Origin: Flavobacterium fluviale
GTDB taxonomy: Bacteria; Bacteroidota; Bacteroidia; Flavobacteriales; Flavobacteriaceae
Assembly: GCF_003312915.1 (NCBI RefSeq)
Contig: NZ_CP030261.1
Coordinates: 1,240,001-1,304,000, forward strand
Length of the DNA stretch: 64,000 bases
Direction: 5' to 3'
Part shown: in pieces, positions 46,417-55,101 of the stretch
Layout of the letters: each line of letters opens with the position of its first letter
Numbering within the stretch: the first letter of the stretch is position 1
Notes under the pieces: generated by a model
What the model was told of the DNA's origin: nothing
The model's input: the letters and a program-made list of their open reading frames with translations, nothing else
The model's database searches: none
Made by a program: the position numbers and the translations under genes

Positions 46417-46507
46417 TGTCATCTTGAGAGAAGTCGAAGGCTCAATAAGCATTTCGAAAAGAATTGGGGGCTTTTCTTTGCTTACTTCGACTTCGCTCAG
46501 TATGACA
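46417..46507. repeat. TGTCATnnTGAG..CTCAnnATGACA inverted repeat element
   Basis: TGTCATCTTGAGAGAAGTCG (with GAAG following, 46417-46439) and CTTCGACTTCGCTCAGTATG (plus ACA, 46485-46507) are inverted copies matching at 20 of 23 positions and flank a 45-base centre. Elements with these ends (GTCATnCTGAGCGnAGTCGAAGG) are spread through many Flavobacteriia genomes. It holds no gene. Confidence 0.6.
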
Positions 46508-46591
46508 AAATAAAAAATTGAATCAGCAGACCTTTGTCAAAGCTCACAACTTTGACAAAGGTTTTTTGTTTTCTATACAAATTCTACAAAA

Positions 46592-46622
46592 TTGCTATTC
46601 TTTTAATATTGTCGTAATTTTG
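46592..46622 (+). promoter_or_regulatory. Promoter of the tatD gene
   Basis: TTG (46592-46594) and TAATTTTG (46615-46622) are exactly 20 bases apart and lie about 21 bases before the TTG start codon at 46643. Confidence 0.68.
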
Positions 46623-46642
46623 ACAGCTTTAAAATTATATCA

Positions 46643-47422
46643 TTGAATTTGAAACCTATTATTACAGATACGCACACTCATTTATATTCTGAAGAATTTG
46701 ATCAGGATCGCGATGAAATGATTCAGCGCGCTATCGATGCCGGAATTACACGCTTTTTTATTCCAGCTATCGATGCAGCTGCGACTCAGTCCATGTACGA
46801 TTTGGAGAAAAATTATCCTGAAAATATATTCCTGATGATGGGACTGCATCCCACTTATGTAAAAGATAATTATCTCGACGAAATAGCACATGTAGAAACT
46901 GAATTAGCTAAAAGAAAGTTCTATGCAGTTGGTGAAATCGGAATCGATTTGTACTGGGACAAAACACATCTTAAAGAACAACAGATTGCTTTTAAGAGGC
47001 AAATTCAACTAGCAAAACAATATAAACTTCCAATCGTAATTCATTGTCGAGAAGCTTTTGACGAGATCTTTGAAATTTTAGAAGAAGAAAAATCTGAAGA
47101 TTTGTTTGGGATTTTTCATTGTTTTTCCGGAACTTTATTACAAGCGCAGCAGGCTATTTCTTATAATATGAAATTAGGAATTGGCGGAGTTGTAACATTC
47201 AAGAACGGAAAAATTGATCAGTTTTTAAATCAGATTGATTTAAAACATATTGTTTTGGAGACAGATTCGCCTTATTTAGCGCCGATTCCTTACAGAGGAA
47301 AAAGAAATGAAAGCAGCTATTTAGTCAATGTAATTTCTAAGCTGGCAGCGTTATATGATGTTTCTGAAGAAGAGATTGCAGCAGTCACAACTCAAAACTC
47401 CAAAGACGTTTTTGGGATTTAA
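46643..47422 (+). CDS. tatD: TatD family metal-dependent DNase
   Basis: TatD proteins are metal-dependent hydrolases with nuclease activity. The 259-residue protein has the TIM-barrel metal motifs DTHTHLY at the N-terminus, GEIGIDLYW, HCREAFDE, FHCFSG and ETDSPYLAP. No ATG lies near the start. TTG at 46643 gives MNLKPIITDTHTH, and a second TTG at 46649 is equally possible. A promoter sits just upstream. The gene is followed by the acyltransferase 64 bases on. Confidence 0.9.
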   Translation: MNLKPIITDTHTHLYSEEFDQDRDEMIQRAIDAGITRFFIPAIDAAATQSMYDLEKNYPENIFLMMGLHPTYVKDNYLDEIAHVETELAKRKFYAVGEIGIDLYWDKTHLKEQQIAFKRQIQLAKQYKLPIVIHCREAFDEIFEILEEEKSEDLFGIFHCFSGTLLQAQQAISYNMKLGIGGVVTFKNGKIDQFLNQIDLKHIVLETDSPYLAPIPYRGKRNESSYLVNVISKLAALYDVSEEEIAAVTTQNSKDVFGI

Positions 47423-47486
47423 TATAATCGTTACTTTAATCTAAATTTTTTTTTGTTCTTTTGCCCACTTAAAATCGATATAAATA

Positions 47487-48623
47487 ATGCAGAAATTTGA
47501 TGCCATTCGACCGTTTTATGATTCCGAAATAAATGAAGCACTTCATGATGTGGTAAATCATCCGATGATGAAAACCATGATGAACTTTACTTTTCCGGAA
47601 GTAGAAGATGAGGTTTGGAAGGATCAATTAAAGAAGACACATTCGATTCGTGATTTTCAATGCAACTTTATTTATAATACAATACAAAAGGTTTTAGAAA
47701 AAAGCTCTGAAGGACTTACAACTTCTGGTTTTGAAAAACTTGAAAAAAATACTTCTTATTTGTTTATCTCAAATCACAGGGATATTCTTTTAGATACAAC
47801 ATTACTAAATGTCTGTCTTTTCGAACATGGTTTGGTTATGACGGCATCGGCGATTGGAGATAATCTGGTTAAAAAAGCTTTTTTGGCTACTTTGGCAAAA
47901 CTGAATAGAAACTTTTTAGTTTTAAGAGGATTAACACCTCGTGAAATGCTTCAAAGTTCAAAATTATTAGCCGAATACATGGGGCAGTTACTGCTTCGCG
48001 AAAATCGTTCGGTTTGGATTGCCCAAAGAGAAGGAAGAACAAAAGACGGAAACGACGAAACCAATCCAGGAGTTTTAAAAATGATCGGAATGGGTTCTGA
48101 CGAAGCAAACTTAATGGATTATTTTAAGAAATTAAAAATCGTTCCAGTTTCGATCTCTTATGAATACGACCCTACAGATGTTTTGAAAATGCCGCAATTA
48201 ATGGCAGAAGCAAACAACGAAGTTTACGTTAAAGATAAAAACGAAGATTTCATGACCATTTTAAGTGGTATTATGGGAACTAAAAAGAGAATCCATATTT
48301 CTGTTGGAGATGTTTTAGACCAAGAAATAGACCAAATTGTAGCTGAAAATGATAATGTTAATAAACAAATTCAGGCTTTGGCACAAACTATTGATGATAT
48401 GGTTTTGAAAAACTACCAATTATGGCCAACTAATTTTATTGCTTACGATATTTTAAACGAGACTGATAAATTTGCACACAAATACAAAGAGAGCGAAAAA
48501 TCGCTTTTTGAGCGTCGTTTAGAAATGCGTATCGGAAGCGATAATCCTGTTACCAGACAAGGATTTTTGGCAATGTATGCCAATCCTGTTGTCAATAAAT
48601 TAAAATACCAAGATGTCATCTAA
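47487..48623 (+). CDS. 1-acyl-glycerol-3-phosphate acyltransferase-like protein
   Basis: This 378-residue protein has the acyltransferase motif I NHRDILLDTTLL (H-X4-D) near residue 96 and the substrate-binding motif REGRTKDGNDETNPGVLK near 185. The active site is soluble-looking and no clear signal peptide is present. It probably acylates a glycerophospholipid precursor or a related lipid at the membrane. Its last codons overlap the asparaginase gene by 11 bases, which points to coupled translation. Confidence 0.85.
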   Translation: MQKFDAIRPFYDSEINEALHDVVNHPMMKTMMNFTFPEVEDEVWKDQLKKTHSIRDFQCNFIYNTIQKVLEKSSEGLTTSGFEKLEKNTSYLFISNHRDILLDTTLLNVCLFEHGLVMTASAIGDNLVKKAFLATLAKLNRNFLVLRGLTPREMLQSSKLLAEYMGQLLLRENRSVWIAQREGRTKDGNDETNPGVLKMIGMGSDEANLMDYFKKLKIVPVSISYEYDPTDVLKMPQLMAEANNEVYVKDKNEDFMTILSGIMGTKKRIHISVGDVLDQEIDQIVAENDNVNKQIQALAQTIDDMVLKNYQLWPTNFIAYDILNETDKFAHKYKESEKSLFERRLEMRIGSDNPVTRQGFLAMYANPVVNKLKYQDVI

Positions 48624-49641
48624 AGCAAAAATATTATTGATTTATACCGGAGGAACCATCGGTATGAGCAAAGACTTTGAGACAGGGGCGCTTAAAGCCT
48701 TCAATTTTGGTAAATTAATACAAAAGATTCCAGAAATTAAACAATTGGACTGTGAAATCGAATCTATTTCATTTGAACATCCAATTGATTCTTCAAATAT
48801 GAATCCCGAAATGTGGACAAAAATTGCCACAATTATCGAGGAAAATTACGCTGTTTATGACGGATTTGTCGTCCTTCACGGATCAGATACAATGTCATAT
48901 TCGGCTTCTGCATTGAGTTTTATGCTCGAGAATTTGTCTAAACCTGTTGTGTTTACTGGTTCTCAGCTTCCAATTGGAGACTTACGTACAGATGCAAAAG
49001 AAAACCTGATTACAGCGATTCAGATTGCTTCTCTTCTAGAAAACGGAAAACCAGTTATTACCGAAGTCTGCTTGTATTTTGAATACAAATTGTACCGCGG
49101 TAACCGAACTTCTAAAGTAAATGCAGAACATTTTAGAGCTTTTACAGCACCAAATTATCCTGAATTAGTAGAGTCTGGTGTTCACCTAAAATTAAATAGA
49201 CATTTATTTCTCCCAATAAATAAAAACTCCGATTTGATCGTTCACAAAAATCTGAACAATCATGTGGCAATAATCAAAATGTTTCCAGGAATGAGCGAAG
49301 TAGTTTTGGCTTCAATTCTTGCTATTCCAGATTTGAAAGGAATAGTTTTAGAAACCTACGGCTCAGGAAATGCTCCGACAGAAGATTGGTTTTTAAATTT
49401 AATTGAGAAAGCAATTCAGTCGGGATTGCATATTGTAAATGTTACACAATGCTCAGGCGGAAGCGTAAATATGGGTCAATACGAAACTAGTACAGCTTTA
49501 AAATCGCTTGGAGTTATTTCAGGAAAAGACATTACTACCGAAGCAGCAATTACAAAATTAATGTACCTCCTTGGTCATAATATTCCACAAAACGAATTTA
49601 AAGATATTTTTGAAACTGCTTTGCGCGGGGAGATATCGTAG
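48613..49641 (+). CDS. ansA: Type I (cytoplasmic) L-asparaginase
   Basis: The enzyme hydrolyses asparagine to aspartate and ammonia. The 342-residue protein has the nucleophile loop LIYTGGTIGMSKD (Thr near residue 12) and the second motif FVVLHGSDTMSYSASALSF with the Thr-Asp pair. No signal peptide is present, so it is the type I form. It overlaps the acyltransferase gene upstream, and the two are probably one operon with no obvious metabolic link. Confidence 0.93.
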   Translation: MSSKAKILLIYTGGTIGMSKDFETGALKAFNFGKLIQKIPEIKQLDCEIESISFEHPIDSSNMNPEMWTKIATIIEENYAVYDGFVVLHGSDTMSYSASALSFMLENLSKPVVFTGSQLPIGDLRTDAKENLITAIQIASLLENGKPVITEVCLYFEYKLYRGNRTSKVNAEHFRAFTAPNYPELVESGVHLKLNRHLFLPINKNSDLIVHKNLNNHVAIIKMFPGMSEVVLASILAIPDLKGIVLETYGSGNAPTEDWFLNLIEKAIQSGLHIVNVTQCSGGSVNMGQYETSTALKSLGVISGKDITTEAAITKLMYLLGHNIPQNEFKDIFETALRGEIS

Positions 49642-49669
49642 ATTAAAATTACAAAAAAATAAAAAATAA

Positions 49670-49830
49670 AAATTCCAAACTGAATGAATCTCAAAATTGG
49701 AATTTGGAATTTTTTATTTTGAAACCTCTTTTTATAATTCTCTGAATAATTGGAATTTGGAATTTTTATATTGGAACTTCCCTCTAAAATTGGAATTTGG
49801 AATTTTAATTTTTGGAATTTTGATAAGGAA
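49670..49830. repeat. Tandem-dispersed ATTGGAATTTGGAATTTT repeats
   Basis: Three 18-base copies of ATTGGAATTTGGAATTTT begin at 49696, 49749 and 49789, with partial copies around them. The third runs into the stop codon of the MFS gene (49805-49807), so the last residues of that protein (QNSKN) are encoded by repeat-type sequence. No terminator was recognised here. Confidence 0.65.
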
Positions 49831-51046
49831 CTGGGCAAGTCTCCAAATCTTCTGAGGCTTTATGATTTTTGTAATATACATACACAATTACAGAAATAAT
49901 ACAGATAACTCCTTGAATGACAACAGTATTCCGAGTTCCGATAAAGTGAGAAAGATAACCAATAATTAAACTTCCCACAGGAATCATACCTTGATAAGCC
50001 ATCATGTAATAACTGATACTTCTAGAACGCATATTTACAGTACTCTGCGTCTGAATATAAATGTTGATAGAAGAAGTTTGTCCCATCATTCCCACTCCGC
50101 TTAACGTCATGCAGATTAAAGCAACTGTCAAACTGCTAGAAACAGCCAAAATAATAATACTAAAACCAAGAAGTAAACTGGCGGCAATCATCAATTTATT
50201 CATGTTTTCAGCCGATTTCAAATTCGCAATATAAACGGCCGATAAAACAGAACCAATTCCGGCAGCGCTTTCAAACCAACTGAAAGTCTGAGCGTTTCCG
50301 CTAAAAATATCTTTAGCAAAAACCGGCATCAAAGTATTGAAAGAAATTACAAACAAACTGCTGCAGGTAAGCATAAGAAGCATTCTCGCCATTTCGGTTT
50401 CTTTTTTTACATAATCCAAGCCTTCAATAAGATCATCCAGCATATTTAACTTATTTTCGGCTTTAATGTGCGGTGTAATTTTCATCATCAGCAATGAAAT
50501 CAAAACAGGAACATAGCTAACAAAGTTCCCGATGAAACAAATATCCTCTCCATATTGGTGCAGAATAATTCCCGCAAGTGCAGGTCCGGCAATACGGGCA
50601 AAGTTGTTCATTGTAGAGTTAAGCGCAACGGCATTTGGAAGATCTTCTCTTTTATCAACAATATCGATCATCATCGTTTGACGGCAGGTCATATCAAAAG
50701 CATTGATAATTCCCTGAATAAGACTCAAAGCCAGAATAAAGTTGATATTGTAAATTTTAAGGTAAATAAGCAAAGCTAAAGTTCCAGCCTGAAGCATTGC
50801 AAGAGACTGCAAAACAATCATAGCACGGTGTTTATCGTAACGTCCGATAATGCTTCCTGCCAAAGGAGCTAAAAACAGAGACGGAATCATACTTAAAAAA
50901 GTCGCTAATCCCAGCAGAAAAACAGATCCTGTTATACTGTAAACCATCCAGCTCACGGCGGTTTTCTGCAGCCAGGTTCCAATTACGGAAACAGATTGAC
51001 CATAAAAGAATAATTTGAAATTTTTTGATTTTAATGCTTTAAACAT
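49805..51046 (-). CDS. MFS transporter, EntS-like exporter family
   Basis: This 413-residue protein has 12 predicted helices. Its opening (LKSKNFKLFFYGQSVSVIGTW, then LQKTAVSWMVYSITGSVFLL) is typical of the MFS_3 / enterobactin-exporter branch. The substrate is unknown. It is divergent from the LysR gene at 51138, which probably regulates it. The C-terminus runs into a dispersed repeat, so its last few residues may be variable between strains. Confidence 0.85.
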   Translation of the reverse strand: MFKALKSKNFKLFFYGQSVSVIGTWLQKTAVSWMVYSITGSVFLLGLATFLSMIPSLFLAPLAGSIIGRYDKHRAMIVLQSLAMLQAGTLALLIYLKIYNINFILALSLIQGIINAFDMTCRQTMMIDIVDKREDLPNAVALNSTMNNFARIAGPALAGIILHQYGEDICFIGNFVSYVPVLISLLMMKITPHIKAENKLNMLDDLIEGLDYVKKETEMARMLLMLTCSSLFVISFNTLMPVFAKDIFSGNAQTFSWFESAAGIGSVLSAVYIANLKSAENMNKLMIAASLLLGFSIIILAVSSSLTVALICMTLSGVGMMGQTSSINIYIQTQSTVNMRSRSISYYMMAYQGMIPVGSLIIGYLSHFIGTRNTVVIQGVICIISVIVYVYYKNHKASEDLETCPVPYQNSKN

Positions 51047-51137
51047 AACCTTGAAATATTTAATACAAAGGTCGGGATTATGATTTCATTAGAAAAATTA
51101 ATAATTTTACTGATAATAAGTAGTAAAGCTTATCAAT

Positions 51138-52007
51138 ATGGAAATTTATCAATTGCAATATTTTATCAAAACCGCTGAGGTTTTGCATTTTACCAAAGCT
51201 GCAGAATTGTGTTTTGTAACACAATCAGGACTTTCACAGCAAATTAAAAAGCTGGAAGAAGAGCTTGGAATGCCACTGTTTAAGCGAATTGGAAAAAAAG
51301 TACAACTGACAGAAGCAGGTTCGGTTTTTTTAATTCATGCTAAAAAAGTGGTAGAAAAAGTAGAAAACGGAAAACAGGCAATCGAAGATTTAAACGAAAT
51401 GATCGGCGGAGAACTTCGAATTGGAGTTACATATATTTTTGGTCTTTTGATATTACCAGTTGTAAATGCGTTTGCTAAGAAATACCAAAATCTCAAAATT
51501 ATTGTCGAGTATGGAACTACCGAGGTTTTGGAACAGAAATTACTTGATAACGAATTAGATTTAGTATTCGTTATTTCGTCACACGAAATTGAAATGCAGA
51601 TTCAGAAAGTACCATTATTTGCTTCAAATATGGTTATGGTGGTTTCTAAAAATCATGCTTTAGCCCATTTGGATAAGATCGCTTTTAAGAAAATAGAAGA
51701 GATTCCGCTGATATTGCCAGGCAAAGGATCCAATTCGCGAGAATATGTCGAAGAACTGTTTAAAAAGTTTAATATGAAACCTAAAATTTCAATAGAGCTC
51801 CAGTCCATTCACGCATTATTGCAAATGGTAGAAAATAGCGATTGGGCAACAATTGTTGCCGAGATGGCTCTAAAAGATTGGGACGATCTCAAAGCTATTC
51901 AAATTACAGGAGTTATTACTAAACGAGATTCATATATGCTCACGCTGGGAAGCTACCAAAAGAAAGCAGTAAAACTGTTTATGGAAGAATTTAAAAAAAG
52001 CATTTAA
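51138..52007 (+). CDS. LysR family transcriptional regulator
   Basis: This 289-residue regulator has an N-terminal winged helix (residues about 1-60: MEIYQLQYFIKTAEVLHFTK, then CFVTQSGLSQQIKKLEEELG) and a periplasmic-binding-like effector domain (about 90-285). It resembles the CynR/HcaR subgroup. It is divergent from the MFS exporter with a 91-base gap, the usual layout for LysR control of the neighbour. The inducer is unknown. Confidence 0.9.
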   Translation: MEIYQLQYFIKTAEVLHFTKAAELCFVTQSGLSQQIKKLEEELGMPLFKRIGKKVQLTEAGSVFLIHAKKVVEKVENGKQAIEDLNEMIGGELRIGVTYIFGLLILPVVNAFAKKYQNLKIIVEYGTTEVLEQKLLDNELDLVFVISSHEIEMQIQKVPLFASNMVMVVSKNHALAHLDKIAFKKIEEIPLILPGKGSNSREYVEELFKKFNMKPKISIELQSIHALLQMVENSDWATIVAEMALKDWDDLKAIQITGVITKRDSYMLTLGSYQKKAVKLFMEEFKKSI

Positions 52008-52067
52008 AGTAAATTTGCATTTTGTTTTTGTAACTCAGATTTTTTTGTGTTCTTTGCAGACCAATAA

Positions 52068-52154
52068 AGAAAGGTGTCCGAGTGGTTGAAGGAGCTAGCC
52101 TGGAAAGCTAGTATATGGGTAACTGTATCGAGGGTTCGAATCCCTTCCTTTCTG
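52068..52154 (+). tRNA. tRNA-Ser, anticodon GGA
   Basis: The 87-base sequence folds as a class II tRNA. The acceptor stem AGAAAGG / CCTTTCT is followed by discriminator G. The anticodon arm CTAGC / GCTAG has loop CTGGAAA, giving anticodon GGA. It also has a long variable arm and the T arm GAGGGTTCGAATCCCTT. The long variable arm and G discriminator fit serine. CCA is not encoded. Confidence 0.93.
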
Positions 52155-52166
52155 CGAAATAAAAAC

Positions 52167-52202
52167 AAAAAAGAGATCTGAAATTTTCAGATCTCTTTTT
52201 TT
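52167..52202 (+). terminator. Terminator of the tRNA-Ser gene
   Basis: A stem AAAAAAGAGATCTGAA / TTCAGATCTCTTTTTT with a short loop, ending in a run of T, follows the tRNA by 13 bases. Confidence 0.8.
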
Positions 52203-52322
52203 ATATAAAACAATTTATCTTTCTAAGATTCCGTTTGTTATTTATTAAGAAGTATAGTTTTTATACAAGTTTTTAATTTAAAAGCAAATTCTCCTTATGA
52301 GAAAGAGTATTTGTAATTTATT

Positions 52323-53033
52323 CTAATTCAGATACTTTGAAAGAATTGGATCTTTATCTGGATTATGATACCCCATTATTATTTTGTCTTTGAATGCTTT
52401 CTTTGAAATCACAACAAGCTGACTGCTAATGTAATTTCCAGTTGGAGAAAATGTTAATTGATAAATCACATCGTTTTTGTTCCAAATAAAATTCTCAGGA
52501 TAGGTAAGAGTGTAATCATCAAGCACATCATCCTTTACTTTTTTGGTTTCGTTGGGAAGTTTCTCAAGAAGAAGCCGCTGGGATTTATCTGTTTCATCAT
52601 ACGGATTATCTTCACTTTTGACTATCTCAGTTGGGGTGCCCAGCTTTTTTTTAAGTAACTCTAAAAGTGCAATGCTTTGATCATTTTTGACATTTATTCT
52701 CATAAATGCAATTTTGTTATCATAAACAGTTATTGCTGTACCCATAACATCGTTAATTGGAATACCGCCATAGTTAAGCTGTGCTGTGTTTTTTTCTCCC
52801 ATAAACACATAATTTGTAGAGAGTTCTCCTTTGTCTACTAATTTCAAACTGGCATCTTCTCCTTTAACTACAGCTTCATAATGTCCTTTTTGCTCTGTTT
52901 TGGAAGAAAAAGAAAGTCCATCAAGATAGGTTTCTGCATTTTGATTAAAGTCTATAGTAGATAAATCTTGTGACTTCGTGGAACAGCTCATCAGTAGTAT
53001 TAAATTTAATGAAATTAAAATTTTGTTTTTCAT
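52323..53033 (-). CDS. Hypothetical lipoprotein
   Basis: This 236-residue protein has a lipoprotein signal peptide (MKNKILISLNLILLMSC, lipobox LMSC with Cys17). The mature part is mixed alpha/beta, with the segment FSSKTEQKGHYEAVVKGED and no recognised domain. Bacteroidota carry many such surface or outer-membrane lipoproteins. I do not assign a function. It stands alone, divergent from the lipoprotein gene at 53222. Confidence 0.65.
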   Translation of the reverse strand: MKNKILISLNLILLMSCSTKSQDLSTIDFNQNAETYLDGLSFSSKTEQKGHYEAVVKGEDASLKLVDKGELSTNYVFMGEKNTAQLNYGGIPINDVMGTAITVYDNKIAFMRINVKNDQSIALLELLKKKLGTPTEIVKSEDNPYDETDKSQRLLLEKLPNETKKVKDDVLDDYTLTYPENFIWNKNDVIYQLTFSPTGNYISSQLVVISKKAFKDKIIMGYHNPDKDPILSKYLN

Positions 53034-53221
53034 AGTTAAAATTTACTGCTATTGGAAATTTGATTTGTAAGTCTTCATTTTCATACTAAGAAAGATAAAG
53101 AATTTTTTGCAATAAAAAAACTACAAAGCTTAAAAACTACAATTATTGATTCTCTTTAACAGAAAGCTTAATTATTAAAAAAATAAATTCTAAATTAGTA
53201 TAACAATCTTATGTAAAGAGT

Positions 53222-53803
53222 ATGAAATCAATATTATGCGCCATTGTTTTGACTTTATTACTATCTTCCTGCGCTTCATTTTCGAACAGAATGGTAAACA
53301 AAAACAAATCATCATTGTCAGAAAATGATTTAGTAAAGCTGGAAGGAACCTATGTACTTTTTCCTGATGCGAAGTATGATAAAAAAGGAAATTTACAAAC
53401 AATTGATTCGGAAAAGCCTGAAACAATACACAGCCTGAATTATTTTGTAAAATCAGAAAGGTTAAGATATGAATATTCAGATTCTTATCGTGTTGAAGTA
53501 AAGTTATTGGGTAAAAACCGATTGCAATTTGTGACCAAAAAAAAGGACTCAATTGTTGAGAATGTCGAAATGGGAGGAAAACTGAAAAACGGATTTTTTT
53601 ATCTGGATAATAAATACTTGAAACGTCATGGTGTTCCGTATCTTGCTGGAGGATACGACAATCATAAAACCAGAATTGGACTTTCAAAAGATAACGGACT
53701 TTTGGTCAATTATGCTTATGATAATTCTGGTGCCTTAATATTTATGTTTTGGGCTGGATCTACTTATAATTTGGCCTGCCATTTTAAACGTATTGAAAAA
53801 TAA
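53222..53803 (+). CDS. Hypothetical lipoprotein
   Basis: This 193-residue protein has a lipoprotein signal peptide (MKSILCAIVLTLLLSSCAS, lipobox LSSC with Cys17). The mature part has beta-rich segments such as VEVKLLGKNRLQFVTKKKD. It is not recognised. Its stop codon overlaps the ATG of the next gene by one base, so the two are probably translated together. Confidence 0.65.
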   Translation: MKSILCAIVLTLLLSSCASFSNRMVNKNKSSLSENDLVKLEGTYVLFPDAKYDKKGNLQTIDSEKPETIHSLNYFVKSERLRYEYSDSYRVEVKLLGKNRLQFVTKKKDSIVENVEMGGKLKNGFFYLDNKYLKRHGVPYLAGGYDNHKTRIGLSKDNGLLVNYAYDNSGALIFMFWAGSTYNLACHFKRIEK

Positions 53804-54144
53804 TGAGTCAATACAAATATCACTTTCGTCCAGGTTATCAATCTGCAGAACTTTTAATAGATGTTTTTAGCGGTGCTGAAAGCGAAAATTTCAATTCTGA
53901 TTTTCTGTATGCGATTCAAGAAATAAAACCGAAAATGATTGACATTCTCGATTTATGGATGAACGATGAAATATTAACGACGTATGATTCTGAAATTGGA
54001 AGTTTTACAATTTCGAAAGATATCTGGGGTTTTGCTTTTATAATGGCAGAAAATAATCAAGATGGTTTGGCGAGGATTGATTCGATTTTGGAACAGTCGG
54101 AACTTTTTGAAAAAGTGCAAGTTGATTTTGAAAATTATAAATGA
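53803..54144 (+). CDS. Hypothetical protein coupled to the lipoprotein gene
   Basis: This 113-residue protein has no signal peptide or membrane helix. It is acidic, with a patch DILDLWMNDEILTTYDSE. It starts at the overlapping TAATG with the upstream lipoprotein gene. I do not recognise it. The overlap is the strongest evidence that it is a real gene. Confidence 0.6.
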   Translation: MSQYKYHFRPGYQSAELLIDVFSGAESENFNSDFLYAIQEIKPKMIDILDLWMNDEILTTYDSEIGSFTISKDIWGFAFIMAENNQDGLARIDSILEQSELFEKVQVDFENYK

Positions 54145-54160
54145 AAATGAAAATTTCTAA

Positions 54161-54233
54161 TATAGCCCCGATAGAAACGATATCCTTTTGTGGCGGGGTT
54201 CGCCGCAAAAGATATAGTGCATAGCGGGACTAA
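54161..54233. repeat. GC-rich palindromic dispersed element
   Basis: A nested hairpin is formed by TTTTGTGGCG / CGCCGCAAAA (loop GGGTT) inside the outer arms AGCCCCGAT and ATAGCGGGACT. The GC content is far above its surroundings. It resembles the REP-like palindromes common between genes in Flavobacterium. No gene is present. Confidence 0.55.
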
Positions 54234-54276
54234 AGGTGTAATGAAAATGAATTTTCTGCTTCTGATAATGAAAATA

Positions 54277-55032
54277 TTAATTATGCAGTGCTTTTTTTAT
54301 CTCCGGCATCATTTTGTCCACAAACATTTTATAGGCTGTTTCTGAAGGATGTAAGCCATCTGAAGCCACCAGATTTGGACTGTTGAGTCCTTGGCGCGTA
54401 ATGTCTGTAATGGATACAAAAGCAATTTGGTTGTTGATGCAATACTTCTCTGCAAATGAGTTGTACTGATCTATTTCTGAAGAAATCGTTGAGGTTTGAT
54501 CGCCAGCGAGAGCTTTTCCGTAAGGTGTATACGCATAATCTGGAATAGAAATGACTACAACATTTTTTCGGTCGCCTTTGGCGAGCATGATTGCTTTGGT
54601 TACCAATTCTGGAAACTCTTTTTCATAAACCGAAAAATTTCTACGTTGATACTGGTTGTTAACGCCGATTAAAAGTGTAACGAGATCGTAATTAGGTTCT
54701 GGATTTTGTGTATTTATGGACGAAAGTAAGTTGGATGTTGTCCAGCCGGTTGTTGCAATTATTTTCAGCGAAATTGTACTAGAGTACATCGCGTTTAAAC
54801 TAGTTTTTAATTGTTCTGGAAAACGACATGTAGCACAAACACTCTGCCCGATGGTATAACTATCGCCTAATGCTAAATAGTTGATTGAACTTGCAATGGG
54901 CGGATTTGGTGTCGTAGGCGGATTTACAACTGGAGGAGTAGTTGTAATAGGAGCGGGCTCTTCAGATGAACTGCAGCTCAGAAGAAATGCAGACAGTATA
55001 ATGGTAACTATTTGTTTAAAATGTGGTTTCAT
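54277..55032 (-). CDS. SGNH/GDSL hydrolase lipoprotein
   Basis: This 251-residue protein has a lipoprotein signal (ILSAFLLSCSSS, Cys20) and a proline-rich linker (PPVVNPPTTPNPP). The SGNH hydrolase fold follows: block I NYLALGDSYTIGQS with the nucleophile Ser, a GVNNQ block III, and block V GLHPSETAYKMF with the catalytic Asp/His region (DGLHPS). It probably cleaves an ester (lipid or acyl) at the cell surface. The substrate is unknown. Confidence 0.85.
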   Translation of the reverse strand: MKPHFKQIVTIILSAFLLSCSSSEEPAPITTTPPVVNPPTTPNPPIASSINYLALGDSYTIGQSVCATCRFPEQLKTSLNAMYSSTISLKIIATTGWTTSNLLSSINTQNPEPNYDLVTLLIGVNNQYQRRNFSVYEKEFPELVTKAIMLAKGDRKNVVVISIPDYAYTPYGKALAGDQTSTISSEIDQYNSFAEKYCINNQIAFVSITDITRQGLNSPNLVASDGLHPSETAYKMFVDKMMPEIKKALHN

Positions 55033-55101
55033 AATTTGTTTAAATTTAGATTGAGGTCGTTTTAAACAAATAGTTACGTTAAATATGCGGGTTTGGATTT
55101 A

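Noticed and set aside
49575..49838. 87-codon minus-strand frame with Asn/Ile/Pro/Lys repeats
   Set aside because: It is a translation of the GGAATTT/AAATTCC repeat and the end of the asparaginase gene.
53190..53687. 165-codon minus-strand frame
   Set aside because: It is antisense to a lipoprotein gene with a clear signal peptide and lipobox, and shows no domain.
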